Shown here piece after piece: positions 17,319 through 25,700 of a DNA stretch of 64,000 nt. Location: positions 2,976,001 to 3,040,000 of the forward strand of contig NZ_CP014304.1 of the NCBI RefSeq assembly GCF_001562275.1. Direction: 5' to 3'. The translations under genes were made by a program, and so were the position numbers. Position 1 is the stretch's first letter. Every line of letters starts with the position of its first letter. Source of the stretch: Hymenobacter sp. PAMC 26628 (GTDB lineage Bacteria > Bacteroidota > Bacteroidia > Cytophagales > Hymenobacteraceae). The notes under the pieces are model-generated. The model was given only the letters and a program-made list of their open reading frames with translations. It was not told the origin of the DNA and did not search any database.

Positions 17319-17834
17319 ATGACTGTATACAATAAGATTTTAGCAACGCTGATTATGCTAATAATTTTATTACCCAATCTATATTCAATCTATTTGGGCC
17401 GCGAATCCTTTCCGTACACAAATGCGCCTATGTTTGGGCATTACATCGGCGCGTCCACTTATTTTTATGACATAAAATTTCTTATTGATAGTGGCAGCAC
17501 AACGAAAAGGATTTTTCCTTACTACGATGGCGAAAAGCAAAGCATTGACTATATAGGCCAGCGTTTCTTTTTCAATAACATATACGGTTCAGCAGAGAAA
17601 AAATCGCCTTTTGGATACTCCGAACCTAATACAAGTGAAGCATTTGAATTACGAATGGATGCTTTTTTCCAAGCCTATTTTAAACACTTGTTTACAGGAA
17701 AATCAGCCAACCTAAAAGTGAGATGTGAAGTTAGTCAGTACAACAACGAGTGGCACTTACTGTCTTCGCATACGATTGGATATTACGATGTTCCACTCAA
17801 AAAATTCAAGCACACGTGGAAGAGAAATCCTTGA
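17319..17834 (+). CDS. Membrane-anchored protein of unknown function, partner of HTTM protein
   Basis: 171 residues: one N-terminal hydrophobic helix (ILATLIMLIILLPNLYSIYL) followed by a soluble domain with SFPYTNAPMFGHYIG near the helix. No enzyme motif was recognised. The stop codon TGA overlaps the ATG of the following HTTM gene, so the two are translationally coupled and probably act together in the membrane. Codon use is AT-rich, unlike the neighbouring chromosome, consistent with transfer. Confidence 0.7.
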   Translation: MTVYNKILATLIMLIILLPNLYSIYLGRESFPYTNAPMFGHYIGASTYFYDIKFLIDSGSTTKRIFPYYDGEKQSIDYIGQRFFFNNIYGSAEKKSPFGYSEPNTSEAFELRMDAFFQAYFKHLFTGKSANLKVRCEVSQYNNEWHLLSSHTIGYYDVPLKKFKHTWKRNP

Positions 17835-18886
17835 TGCAAAAAAGTTTGACATCGTTAAATAATTTTTTCTTCGCCGAAAACCAATCACCTGTATTAGGTA
17901 TTTTGCGAGTGACTTTGGTATTGCTATTTGTTAATATCCATCGCTACTATTACTTGATGGATAGTTTTACATTTGCAAGTACTGAGGCCGCTTACATACA
18001 AAAGCCTAGCTTATTAATAAAATTACTTTCCGTTCCGTTTCCACTTGCCAAGGCATACGCTGGTGCGTTTGCCGGTGTTTATTATGCAACTGCCTTTTGT
18101 GCGTTTATTGGTTTATTAACCCGGCCAGCTTTATTATTATTTGCTTTTTTAAATATTTATATTTTTGACATTACCGAATCGAGAGGACTTTTTGACCACG
18201 GGGGCAGCTTGGTTACCCAGGTGTTTATAATTTTAGCTTTCGCCCCGGGCAGCACCCGGTTTTCATTGGACCGGGTACTGCGCTGGGCACTAAAAGGGCC
18301 AGGTAAAGACATAAGATCCTTTTATCAGGCAATGATTGGTTCGCCGGCACCCGTATGGGGAATGAAGACCATTCTTATTTTATTAGCCTGCACGTACTGC
18401 ACCGCCGGTCTTTCTAAGCTACGCTACAGCGGCATAAAATGGGTTGATGGCCAAACGCTTACGCATTATTTGGGCGGTCGGGCCCAGTACAATGAAGGGG
18501 AAAACAGGCCGATGTTTATTGGCCCAAGAGTGGTGCCGGAAGTGGATAAATGGAAGGATGGTTACGGCATCTACAGCTACACGTATGGCAATTGGCAGAG
18601 CAGTGAGCGTTGGCGCGCAGTGGGCAAAAGAATCGCGTCGAATAGTGTAGTGATGACGGCTATATCAACAGCTACCCTGCTATTTGAGCTGTGCGGATTT
18701 ATGATTTTAATCAGCGGCTGGCCCAGAATATTATATTTGATAGGTGCCATTGGTATGCATAAAGTGATTGGCCAATTAATGAGGTTGCCATTCACGGAGT
18801 ACCAGTTGATCTGCTTTCTTTTCATTGACTGGCAATTCCTTTACCAATGGCTGCATAATAAGTTAAAGCATAGATCGGCAACATAA
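17834..18886 (+). CDS. HTTM domain multi-pass membrane protein
   Basis: 350 residues from ATG 17834 (overlapping the previous stop). Several hydrophobic helices and the motif series LGILRVTLVLLF, LFDHGGSLVTQVFI, FSLDRVLRW and TYCTAGLSKLRYSGIKWVDGQTL resemble HTTM proteins, the horizontally transferred transmembrane family related to vitamin K-dependent gamma-carboxylase. In bacteria their substrates are mostly unknown. The gene is AT-rich and part of the island. Carboxylase activity is not demonstrated by the sequence. Confidence 0.75.
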   Translation: MQKSLTSLNNFFFAENQSPVLGILRVTLVLLFVNIHRYYYLMDSFTFASTEAAYIQKPSLLIKLLSVPFPLAKAYAGAFAGVYYATAFCAFIGLLTRPALLLFAFLNIYIFDITESRGLFDHGGSLVTQVFIILAFAPGSTRFSLDRVLRWALKGPGKDIRSFYQAMIGSPAPVWGMKTILILLACTYCTAGLSKLRYSGIKWVDGQTLTHYLGGRAQYNEGENRPMFIGPRVVPEVDKWKDGYGIYSYTYGNWQSSERWRAVGKRIASNSVVMTAISTATLLFELCGFMILISGWPRILYLIGAIGMHKVIGQLMRLPFTEYQLICFLFIDWQFLYQWLHNKLKHRSAT

Positions 18887-18959
18887 AACACGTAGCCCGC
18901 CTCTCCAGTACAAGCAGGTAGTGCTGGTAAAAGCTGGGCACTGGGTTAACGTGCAGTCC

Positions 18960-18991
18960 AAAAAAAGCCCGCTTATTCGGCGGGCTTTTTT
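18960..18991. terminator. Bidirectional intrinsic terminator
   Basis: aaaaaagcccgc / gcgggctttttt hairpin, counterpart of the one at 16866. It closes the HTTM operon on the + strand and the small ORF/lipoprotein/M48 direction on the - strand; the stop of the small ORF is in the stem-loop. Confidence 0.85.
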
Positions 18992-19092
18992 GCATTGATA
19001 GCTGAAATAGGGCCCCGGCGGCGGTCGGTGGTCAGCAGCACGGCCAGGGCCGTGAGGGCGGCGCGGAGCAGCCATTTTTGAGCCGGTTTCAT
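18973..19092 (-). CDS. Small ORF (39 aa), copy B
   Basis: ATG 19092 lies 8 bp after the stop of the lipoprotein gene, and its TAA at 18973-18975 sits in the terminator hairpin. The product begins MKPAQKWLLRAALTALAVLL, then TTDRRRGPISAINAKKPAE. The position inside the transcription unit and the second copy at 16878-17000 argue for a real short gene, perhaps a small membrane peptide. It could also be 3' untranslated sequence that happens to be open. Confidence 0.45.
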   Translation of the reverse strand: MKPAQKWLLRAALTALAVLLTTDRRRGPISAINAKKPAE

Positions 19093-19172
19093 GGCCGTGG
19101 TTATTTGGGGAAGAGCGTGTTGCCCGGCTCGCGGCGCAGGTCGCAGCGGCCGCCGCCGGGGTTGCCTTCGCA
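19010..19172. repeat. Direct repeat, right copy, bounding the low-GC island
   Basis: Homologous to 16918-17080. It covers the 3' end of the intact lipoprotein gene and most of small ORF copy B, so this copy is the functional original. Confidence 0.85.
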
Positions 19173-19646
19173 GAGCGTGCCCACGATGCGGTCGCCCTCG
19201 AAGTTAAAGAAACACGACGAGCAGCCTACGCCGGTGATGATGTAGCGGTTGGCCGTGGGGCTGAGGAACACCGTGTTGTCGCCGCCGCCGAGCAGCGGCA
19301 GGGCCATGGCCCGGAACATCCCGTTGCGCAAGCCCATGGCCACTAAGTAGTAAACAACGGGCTCGTTGGGCTCGGGGGGCGCCTTGTGCACCAACACGCG
19401 GTCAATCACGGTGCCGTCGCCGAACTCGCGGATGAATGCCGTGGCCAGCTCCGACTGCGACACCTTGAAGTCCACTTTCTCGCCCGACGTTTGCGCGATT
19501 TGCTTGTTGGGGATTGTAGGCTTGGTGTTGTATTCGGGCATGGTCAGCTCGTTGGTGCCACGGCGCGAGGTTTCACAAGCCCCCAGTAGCAGGCTCACCA
19601 AAAGTGTCAGCAGGCCTAGGCTTACCGAACGGGGAAGAAATGCCAT
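19101..19646 (-). CDS. Lipoprotein of unknown function
   Basis: 181 residues from ATG 19646 (MAFLPRSVSLGLLTLLVSLLLGAC...), with lipobox LLGAC. The mature part contains FKVSQSELATAFIREFGDG and, near the end, CSSCFFNFEGDRIVGTLCEGNPGGGRCDLRRE with several cysteines. No domain recognised. It follows the M48 peptidase gene by 34 bp in the same direction and is probably co-transcribed with it and with the small ORF downstream. A second, truncated copy lies at 17009-17080. Confidence 0.75.
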   Translation of the reverse strand: MAFLPRSVSLGLLTLLVSLLLGACETSRRGTNELTMPEYNTKPTIPNKQIAQTSGEKVDFKVSQSELATAFIREFGDGTVIDRVLVHKAPPEPNEPVVYYLVAMGLRNGMFRAMALPLLGGGDNTVFLSPTANRYIITGVGCSSCFFNFEGDRIVGTLCEGNPGGGRCDLRREPGNTLFPK

Positions 19647-19680
19647 AACGCGAAGTACGGAAGGGGGCCAGAGCGGTAGT

Positions 19681-20472
19681 CTAGCGGGGTTTGTAGTATT
19701 TCTGGGCCTCGGGCAGCAGGCGTTCGATGTCGGCAATTCGGGTAGCATCGGCGGGGTGATCGGAAAGGAATTCGGGGGTATTATTCTGGCTCTGAGCGGC
19801 CATGCGCTGCCAGAAAGGTAAGGCCCCGCGCGGGTCGTATCCCGCCATTGCCATAAAAATCAAGCCCAGGTGGTCGGCCTCGCTTTCCTGGGTGCGGCTG
19901 AATTTGAGCATACCCACCTGGCTGCCCACGCCCACGGCCTGCATGAACAGGCTTTTGGTTTGGGTTGGGTTTTGTGAGAGGGCCGTGCTCAGGGCCGTGC
20001 TCAAGCCTTGGGTCACGAGCTGGTCGCTCATGCGCTCGGCGCCGTGGCGGGCTACGGCGTGCGAAATTTCGTGGCCCAGGACCACGGCCAGCCCATTTTC
20101 GTCGCGTGTGAGGGGCAGGATGCCGGTGTACACCACCACTTTGCCACCGGGCATGCACCAGGCGTTCACCTCCTTGTTGTCCACCAAGTTGAACTCCCAC
20201 TGGTAGCCGTCGAGCTGTCCCTGCATGTTATTTTGGGCCACGTACTGCTCCACGGCGTGCTGGATGCGCTGGCCCACGCGCTTTACCATGGCCGCGTTGG
20301 CGGCGTCGGTGGAGAGCTTATTTTCGGTGATGAACGTGCGGTACTGCGTGGTGGCCAGCGAGTTCATCTCGCTGCCGCTCACCAGGCTAAGCTGGCGGCG
20401 GCCGGTGATGGGCACTGTAGCGCACGAGGCTAGCAGAACGAGGCTGGCGAGGAGAATGGTTTTGCGGATCAT
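19681..20472 (-). CDS. M48 family metallopeptidase lipoprotein (LoiP/YggG-like)
   Basis: 263 residues. Lipobox LLASC, then the conserved TGRRQLSLVS start of secreted M48 peptidases. Zinc motif HEISH (His134, Glu135, His138) in VVLGHEISHAVARHGAERM and third ligand in the SEADHLGL segment (EsEaD). The C-terminal FLSDHPADATRI motif is typical for the LoiP/BepA group. It is expected to degrade misassembled outer-membrane proteins in the periplasm. First gene of a three-gene leftward unit. Confidence 0.92.
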   Translation of the reverse strand: MIRKTILLASLVLLASCATVPITGRRQLSLVSGSEMNSLATTQYRTFITENKLSTDAANAAMVKRVGQRIQHAVEQYVAQNNMQGQLDGYQWEFNLVDNKEVNAWCMPGGKVVVYTGILPLTRDENGLAVVLGHEISHAVARHGAERMSDQLVTQGLSTALSTALSQNPTQTKSLFMQAVGVGSQVGMLKFSRTQESEADHLGLIFMAMAGYDPRGALPFWQRMAAQSQNNTPEFLSDHPADATRIADIERLLPEAQKYYKPR

Positions 20473-20637
20473 ACGGAAAGAATGGTTGGAAAAAGTAGAA
20501 CGGGCCCATAGGCCGGGGCATTTTTTAGGACAGGGGCGGGCCCGGGGCCCCCAACATACGCAAACCGGCCGGCCAAGTGTTCACTGGGTGCCGCCGGGGG
20601 CCGTAGTTTTGGGTTTTCGCCATCCCCGTCCGCGTCT

Positions 20638-21252
20638 ATGAAAATTATCTGCATTGGCCGCAACTACGCCGACCACATCGCCGAGCTGCACAACGAAACG
20701 CCGGCCGCGCCCGTCATCTTCCTCAAGCCCGAAACCGCGCTGGTGCAGCGCGGCCAGCCGTTCTTCTACCCCGACTTCTCTACCGACATCCACTACGAGC
20801 TGGAGCTGGTGCTGCGCATCAGCAAAAACGGCCGGCACATCGACGCGGCCTTCGCCCACACTTACTTCGACGCCATCGGCCTGGGCCTCGACTTCACGGC
20901 CCGCGACCTGCAAAATGACCTAAAAAAGAAAGGCTTGCCCTGGGAACTGGCCAAGGCCTTCGACGGGTCGGCGCCCGTCTCCCCCACCTTTCGGCCGGTG
21001 GCCGAGTTCGCGAACTTGGCCAACATCAACTTCCACCTCGAAGTGAACGGCGAGACCCGCCAGACCGGCAATTCCAGCCTGATGCTGCACCCGTTCGCTC
21101 AGATCATCAGCTTCGTATCGCGCTACATCACCCTCAAGCAGGGCGATTTGCTCTTCACCGGCACGCCCGCCGGCGTGGGGCCCGTACAGGTTGGCGACCA
21201 GCTGATGGGGTATTTGGAAGGCGAAAAGCTGCTGGAAGTAGCGGTGAAATAA
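20638..21252 (+). CDS. Fumarylacetoacetate hydrolase (FAH) family protein
   Basis: 204 residues, the compact single-domain FAH type. It shows the family pattern KIICIGRNYADH, IFLKPETAL, HYELELVLRI (metal-binding acidic residues), FTARDLQNDLKKKGLPWELAKAFDGSAPV and DLLFTGTPAGVGPV. Relatives act as acylpyruvases or oxaloacetate decarboxylases/tautomerases; the exact substrate cannot be read from sequence. Monocistronic: the M48 unit diverges upstream and a repeat follows. Confidence 0.9.
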   Translation: MKIICIGRNYADHIAELHNETPAAPVIFLKPETALVQRGQPFFYPDFSTDIHYELELVLRISKNGRHIDAAFAHTYFDAIGLGLDFTARDLQNDLKKKGLPWELAKAFDGSAPVSPTFRPVAEFANLANINFHLEVNGETRQTGNSSLMLHPFAQIISFVSRYITLKQGDLLFTGTPAGVGPVQVGDQLMGYLEGEKLLEVAVK

Positions 21253-21254
21253 GG

Positions 21255-21385
21255 CCGTAGCGCGCTGCGGCGTGGACGCTGCGAGTCCGCGTCGCTGCAC
21301 GGTAATCGGCGGGATGAAGCGAGTGACGCGGACTACAACCGAAGGTCAGCGTAGCCAAAGTCCGCGCTATAGCGCGCTAGCTGAG
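21255..21385. repeat. Dispersed repeat family 2 (copy a)
   Basis: Contains ggtaatcggcgggatgaagc followed by the gagtgacgcggactacaa type core, and ends agtccgcgctat. It is related to 24113, 45330 and 63050 (inverted). It starts right after the FAH stop codon. Confidence 0.75.
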
Positions 21386-21430
21386 TATTCAAGAAAAATA
21401 AGCGTCATAAACAAGTTGGTTTTGAGGGCA

Positions 21431-23458
21431 TTGAAGATTAAGAAAATAGCTTTCCGGCGGTGGCGGGCCTGGAGCTTGGTGATGATGGGGGCCCTGGCCT
21501 TGGGCCTGCGGCCCGGGCCGGCCGGCGGCCAGGAAGCCGACACAGCCGAGGAGCGCAAGGCCCCCCGGCCACTGCCGGGGGGCCCCCGGCCCGACGTGGC
21601 GCCGGGCTACTTTTTGTTTCCCATCGCGCCGGGCACGCAGAGCTTTTTGGCGGGCAGCATGGGCGAGCTACGGCCCAACCACTTCCACGGCGGCGTCGAC
21701 ATCAAGACGGCCGGCGGGGTGAATCGGCCCGTGTACGCGGCGGCCGACGGCTACGTGTCGCGGCTTAAGCAGTCGTCGTTCGGCTACGGCAACGTGCTCT
21801 ACATCACCCATCCCAACGGGCTGACGACGGTGTACGGCCACCTCAACGAGTTCCGGGGCCCCGTGGCGGCCGAGCTGCTGCGCCGCCAGTACGAGCGGCA
21901 GTCCTACGAAACGGAGCTGTTTTTTGCCAAGGACCAGTACCCCGTGCGGCGCGGCGAGGTGGTGGCCCTTTCGGGCAACACCGGCGGCTCGGCGGGGCCC
22001 CACCTGCACTGGGAAGTGCGCGACGCCCAGGACCGCCAGTACAACCCCTTGCAGTGGGGCGGCTTCCCGGAGCTGCAAGACCACGTGGCTCCCACCCTTC
22101 AGGCGTTTGCCGTGGAGCCGCTGGGCATTGAGGCGCGCGTGGCCAACCGCTACGATAAGAAGGTGTTTGTGCCCCGCGTGCAGCCCGGCCCGGGCGTGGC
22201 CACCACCTGGCCCGACACCATCAACTGCTTCGGCACCATTGGGTTGCTGGTGCAGGGCTTCGACCGATTCGACGGCGCGTGGAACAAAAATGGCATCCAG
22301 CGGGTGGCCGTGCGCGTGAACGGCCAGCCCTATTACGAGCACAACATCGACGCCGTGCCCTTCCCCACGGGTACCCGGCAGGTGGCCAATTTCATCGACT
22401 TCCAGTACCAGCACACCCAGGGCCGCCTGCTACAAAAGCTGTGGGTGGACGAGGGCAACGACCTGGCCCTGTACACCGCCCCGGGGCCCCAGCGCGGCCG
22501 CCTGAACGTGGAAGCCGGCCAGCTGTACTCCGTGGACGTGGTGCTGGCCGACTCGTATAACAACCAGACGCCCTTGCACTTCGTGCTGCGCGGCCAGGCC
22601 CCGGCCTACTTCAAAACCCGCGCCGCAGTCGTGCGGCGCCCCGCCCTGCGCTACGAAATCGACCGCAACCTGCTGAAGGCCGTGGCCGCCGACCCCGATA
22701 CGGCCGCCGTGGGTGGCAACCTCTTGCTTTTTAAAGGCAACCGCCAGCTCGAAGTGAAGCCCAGCTACACCGTGGCCAGCGAAAACGTGTACCTCTACGA
22801 CCTGCGCGCCGGCTTGCCCGACTCGCTGCAATTCGGCGGCGTGACGAAGGTGTTCGACCGCCAGGCGATGATTCCCGCGGGCAAGGAAATGAGCTACTCA
22901 ACGGCCCACGTCAACCTGCTATTTGGGCCCCAGACGCTGTTCACGAACCTGTACCTCGGCACCAGCTTCCGGGCCGAGGCCACCGGCAGCGGCTTCTGGA
23001 CGGTGGGCAACCCCATCGCGCCGCTCTACTACCCGCTGCGCCTCACCCTGAAACCTACCGCCCCGCCCGCCGATTTGCGCCGCTCAGCCATCTACTCGGC
23101 CACGCTGAAGGGCGGCCGCGCCTACGTGGGCGGGCAGTGGGACGAGCAGGGCCAGATTTCGGCCGTCGTGAAGCAGTTCGCCTTCTACCGCATCCTCACC
23201 GACGAAAAGGCCCCCACCGGCAGCCTAGTGGGCCGGCCGGGCGGCCAGGTGCTGTTCCGCGTCGGCGACGACCTTTCGGGCCTGGCCAGCTACAAGCTGC
23301 TGGTGGGTGGGCGGTTCCGGCTACTGCGCTACGAATACAAAAACGCCACCCTGTTCAGCGTGTCCACCGATACCCTGGGGCCCCGGCTGCGCGGCCCCGC
23401 CGAGCTGCACCTCACCGACCAAGCCGGCAACGAGCGGGTGATTCCGCTGAAGCTCTGA
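21431..23458 (+). CDS. M23 family metallopeptidase with large C-terminal region
   Basis: About 675 residues. I choose TTG 21431 (LKIKKIAFRRWRAW... with basic n-region and hydrophobic core, cut near PAGGQ); longer in-frame starts run into the preceding repeat. The LytM/M23 domain has HGGVDIKT (first zinc His and Asp) and GPHLHWEVRD (HxH), with YGHLNEF between; the fold spans about residues 60-220 and is followed by ~450 residues of beta-rich, Ig-like sequence. It should act on or regulate peptidoglycan cross-link hydrolysis in the periplasm. Confidence 0.87.
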   Translation: MKIKKIAFRRWRAWSLVMMGALALGLRPGPAGGQEADTAEERKAPRPLPGGPRPDVAPGYFLFPIAPGTQSFLAGSMGELRPNHFHGGVDIKTAGGVNRPVYAAADGYVSRLKQSSFGYGNVLYITHPNGLTTVYGHLNEFRGPVAAELLRRQYERQSYETELFFAKDQYPVRRGEVVALSGNTGGSAGPHLHWEVRDAQDRQYNPLQWGGFPELQDHVAPTLQAFAVEPLGIEARVANRYDKKVFVPRVQPGPGVATTWPDTINCFGTIGLLVQGFDRFDGAWNKNGIQRVAVRVNGQPYYEHNIDAVPFPTGTRQVANFIDFQYQHTQGRLLQKLWVDEGNDLALYTAPGPQRGRLNVEAGQLYSVDVVLADSYNNQTPLHFVLRGQAPAYFKTRAAVVRRPALRYEIDRNLLKAVAADPDTAAVGGNLLLFKGNRQLEVKPSYTVASENVYLYDLRAGLPDSLQFGGVTKVFDRQAMIPAGKEMSYSTAHVNLLFGPQTLFTNLYLGTSFRAEATGSGFWTVGNPIAPLYYPLRLTLKPTAPPADLRRSAIYSATLKGGRAYVGGQWDEQGQISAVVKQFAFYRILTDEKAPTGSLVGRPGGQVLFRVGDDLSGLASYKLLVGGRFRLLRYEYKNATLFSVSTDTLGPRLRGPAELHLTDQAGNERVIPLKL

Positions 23459-23460
23459 AA

Positions 23461-23655
23461 CGGTTGAATGGAGGAATGGGAGAATGACGGAATGGGGGCC
23501 CCAGGCCATCATGCCCATCTGGCGTCCGCGCAGCCGAGGCATGACGACCTGGTAATCATCCATTTGATACTCCATTTATTCCTCCATTTATTCCTCCATT
23601 TATTCCTCCATTTACCCATTTTCTCATTCCTCCATTCTTTCATTCAACCCTTCCT
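23461..23655. repeat. Imperfect inverted repeat enclosing a truncated family-1 hairpin and a 12-bp tandem repeat
   Basis: The left end (ggttgaatggaggaatggga) is mirrored imperfectly by the right end (ctcattcctccattctttca then ttcaacc). Inside lie a shortened family-1 element (23505-23552, containing catctggcgtccgcgcag) and ctccatttattc repeated three times plus one variant (23570-23617). Confidence 0.75.
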
Positions 23656-23658
23656 CCC

Positions 23659-24108
23659 ATGTCCCTCGCCCCCGGCCAAGCTGCTCCCGATTTCTCCGCC
23701 CTCGACCAAGACGGCAACACCGTTTCGCTCGCTGCTTTGCGCGGCCAGCGCGTGGCGCTGTACTTCTACCCCAAAGACGATACGCCCGGCTGCACCGCCC
23801 AGGCCTGCAACCTGCGCGACCACCAGGAAGAGCTGAACACGCACAACATCAAGGTCATCGGCGTGAGCATCGACGGCGAAATGGCCCACAAGAAGTTTGC
23901 CGTGAAGTACGACCTGCCCTTCCCGCTGCTGGTGGATGCCGACAAGAAAATCGTGGAAGCCTACGGCGTGTGGCAGGAAAAAAAGAACTACGGCAAAACC
24001 TACATGGGCACTGTCCGCACCACGTTTCTAATTGATGCCGAAGGCATTATCGAGAAAGTCATCAAAAAAGTAGATACCCAGGACCACGCCGCGCAACTAC
24101 TGGCGTAA
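23659..24108 (+). CDS. bcp: Thioredoxin-dependent thiol peroxidase (Bcp/PrxQ)
   Basis: 149 residues, the usual PrxQ length. Peroxidatic Cys45 and resolving Cys50 lie in DDTPGCTAQACNLRD, the atypical two-Cys arrangement with five-residue spacing. APDFSALDQDGNTVSL at the N-terminus and GVWQEKKNYGKTYMGTVRTTFLID are family hallmarks. It reduces hydrogen peroxide and organic hydroperoxides in the cytoplasm using thioredoxin. Flanked by repeats on both sides, so probably a single-gene unit. Confidence 0.96.
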   Translation: MSLAPGQAAPDFSALDQDGNTVSLAALRGQRVALYFYPKDDTPGCTAQACNLRDHQEELNTHNIKVIGVSIDGEMAHKKFAVKYDLPFPLLVDADKKIVEAYGVWQEKKNYGKTYMGTVRTTFLIDAEGIIEKVIKKVDTQDHAAQLLA

Positions 24109-24112
24109 AATA

Positions 24113-24212
24113 CTGTAGCGTGGATTTTGTAGCCCGCGGCGCTGCTTGGTCGCTGCCCGATAATCGGCAGGACGAAGCGAGAGCCGCGGACTACAACGTC
24201 CGCGCTACATTC
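24113..24212. repeat. Dispersed repeat family 2 (copy b)
   Basis: tgtagcgtggattttgtagc at the left and gtccgcgctaca at the right form inverted ends; the core cggcaggacgaagcgagagc then cgcggactacaa is shared with copy c at 45330. It lies just after the bcp stop. Confidence 0.8.
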
Positions 24213-24251
24213 ACGGGGCCCATGGCTTCAGTTTCCCCGCGGCTTGTCTCG

Positions 24252-25682
24252 ATGTTGTTTAAGAACCTGTTTCTTTTCCTTCGCAGAATCAGCGGTTTAG
24301 GGCCTCTGGGGCTGGGAATGTTGCTACTGGCCAGCCCGGGGGCCGGGGCCCAAAACGCCCCGCCAGAGAAACCCAAAACCACCCGCATCCTCTTTCTGCT
24401 CGACGCCTCGGGCTCGATGTTAGCACCCTGGGAAGGGCAGTCGCGCTGGGACGTGGCCAAGCGCATGCTGGGCAAAATGGTCGACTCGCTCAACGCCTAC
24501 CCCAACCTGGAGCTGGGCCTGCGCGTGTACGGCCACCAATTTCCAAACAGCGCCAAAAACTGCGAGGATTCGCGCCTCGAAGTGCCGTTTGCGCCGCGCA
24601 ACGCCGCGGCCATCAAGGCCAAGCTCACCACCCTTAAAGCCCAGGGCAATACGCCCATCACGTATGCGCTGCGGCAGTCGGCGGGCGACTTCCCGACCGA
24701 CAAAACGGCGCGCAATGTGCTGCTGCTCATTACCGACGGGCTGGAATCGTGCAACGCCGACCCGTGCGCCGCCTCGCTCGATTTGCAGCGCAAGCGCGTA
24801 TTTCTGAAGCCGTTTGTCATTGGCATCGGGGCCGAAAAGGAGTTTGGCAAGCAGCTCGAATGCCTGGGCCAGTACTACAACGCGGCCGAGGTGAAAACCT
24901 TCCGCACAGTGATGAACGACGTGATTGCGCAAACGCTGGCCAAAACCACCGTGGCCGTGAACCTGACCGATGCCGACGGCCGCCCCGTGGAAAGCAACGT
25001 CAACCTCACGTTCGTCAACAACGTGACCGGCCAGCCCGAGTACAACTACGTGCACTACCGCGACGCCCAGGGCAGGGCCGACGTGCTGGCCATCGACGCG
25101 CTGCAGAGCTACGACTTGGTGATTAACACCGTGCCGGCCGTGCGCCAGGCCAACGTGCCCATCAAGGCCGGCAAGGCTAACGTACTGGCCTTCAAAACAC
25201 CCCAGGGCACGCTGTTTCTGCAACCGCCGCCGCTCACGCCCAACCCCTACGGTACGGTGGCGGCCGTGGTGCGGGCCGCCGGGGCCCCCGGCACGGTGGC
25301 GGCCCTGCCCTTCGGCACCCGCCAAAAGCTGCTGGCCGGCAACTACGACGTGGAAGTGCTGACGCTGCCACGCCTCGTGCGCCGCGTCAGCATCCGCCAG
25401 GGCCAGGAGGTGGCCGTGACGTACCCGGCGCCCGGCACGCTCAACATCACCGCCGATTTGAAGGGCTACGGCTCCGTTTACCAACTCAACAACGACGAGT
25501 CGCAGACCTGGATTTATAACCTGCCCGACGCCGGCAGCACCAAGCTCAACCTGCCGATGCAGCCGGGGGCCTATCGCCTCGTCTTCCGCACCAAAACCGC
25601 TCTTGGCAGCAAGTTCACCGACGTGCGCAACTTCACCATCCGCTCGGGCCAGACGACTTCGGTAGGCATTTTTGGGAAATAA
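24252..25682 (+). CDS. Secreted VWA-domain protein
   Basis: 476 residues from ATG 24252; an in-frame ATG at 24222 would add ten residues. Signal peptide ends near GAGAQ. A von Willebrand factor A domain (about 45-240) has the MIDAS motif LLDASGSM and a further LITDGLES. The rest contains repeated beta-sandwich segments (for example TVAVNLTDADGRPVESNVNL) resembling carboxypeptidase-regulatory-like folds. It may bind partners in the envelope through a metal ion. It precedes a membrane protein and an ECF sigma factor gene; a functional link is possible but unproven. Confidence 0.82.
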   Translation: MLFKNLFLFLRRISGLGPLGLGMLLLASPGAGAQNAPPEKPKTTRILFLLDASGSMLAPWEGQSRWDVAKRMLGKMVDSLNAYPNLELGLRVYGHQFPNSAKNCEDSRLEVPFAPRNAAAIKAKLTTLKAQGNTPITYALRQSAGDFPTDKTARNVLLLITDGLESCNADPCAASLDLQRKRVFLKPFVIGIGAEKEFGKQLECLGQYYNAAEVKTFRTVMNDVIAQTLAKTTVAVNLTDADGRPVESNVNLTFVNNVTGQPEYNYVHYRDAQGRADVLAIDALQSYDLVINTVPAVRQANVPIKAGKANVLAFKTPQGTLFLQPPPLTPNPYGTVAAVVRAAGAPGTVAALPFGTRQKLLAGNYDVEVLTLPRLVRRVSIRQGQEVAVTYPAPGTLNITADLKGYGSVYQLNNDESQTWIYNLPDAGSTKLNLPMQPGAYRLVFRTKTALGSKFTDVRNFTIRSGQTTSVGIFGK

Positions 25683-25700
25683 CTTACTGAATCACCGCCC

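Larger units (their letters stand above)
17101..18957. other. Low-GC island between direct repeats
   Basis: Composition drops sharply from the GC-rich surroundings; the first ~220 bases are nearly pure AT non-coding sequence. It holds two translationally coupled + strand genes (17319 and 17834). It lies exactly between the two repeat copies, so it probably replaced the body of a duplicated lipoprotein gene. No transposase or integrase is seen. Confidence 0.75.

Noticed and set aside
23570..23617. Short regularly repeated sequence as a CRISPR array
   Set aside because: The 12-bp units are directly adjacent without spacers, and no cas genes occur in the window.
24120..24221. Longer N-terminus for the VWA protein
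   Set aside because: It lies in repeat family 2, and the signal peptide begins at or after 24222.
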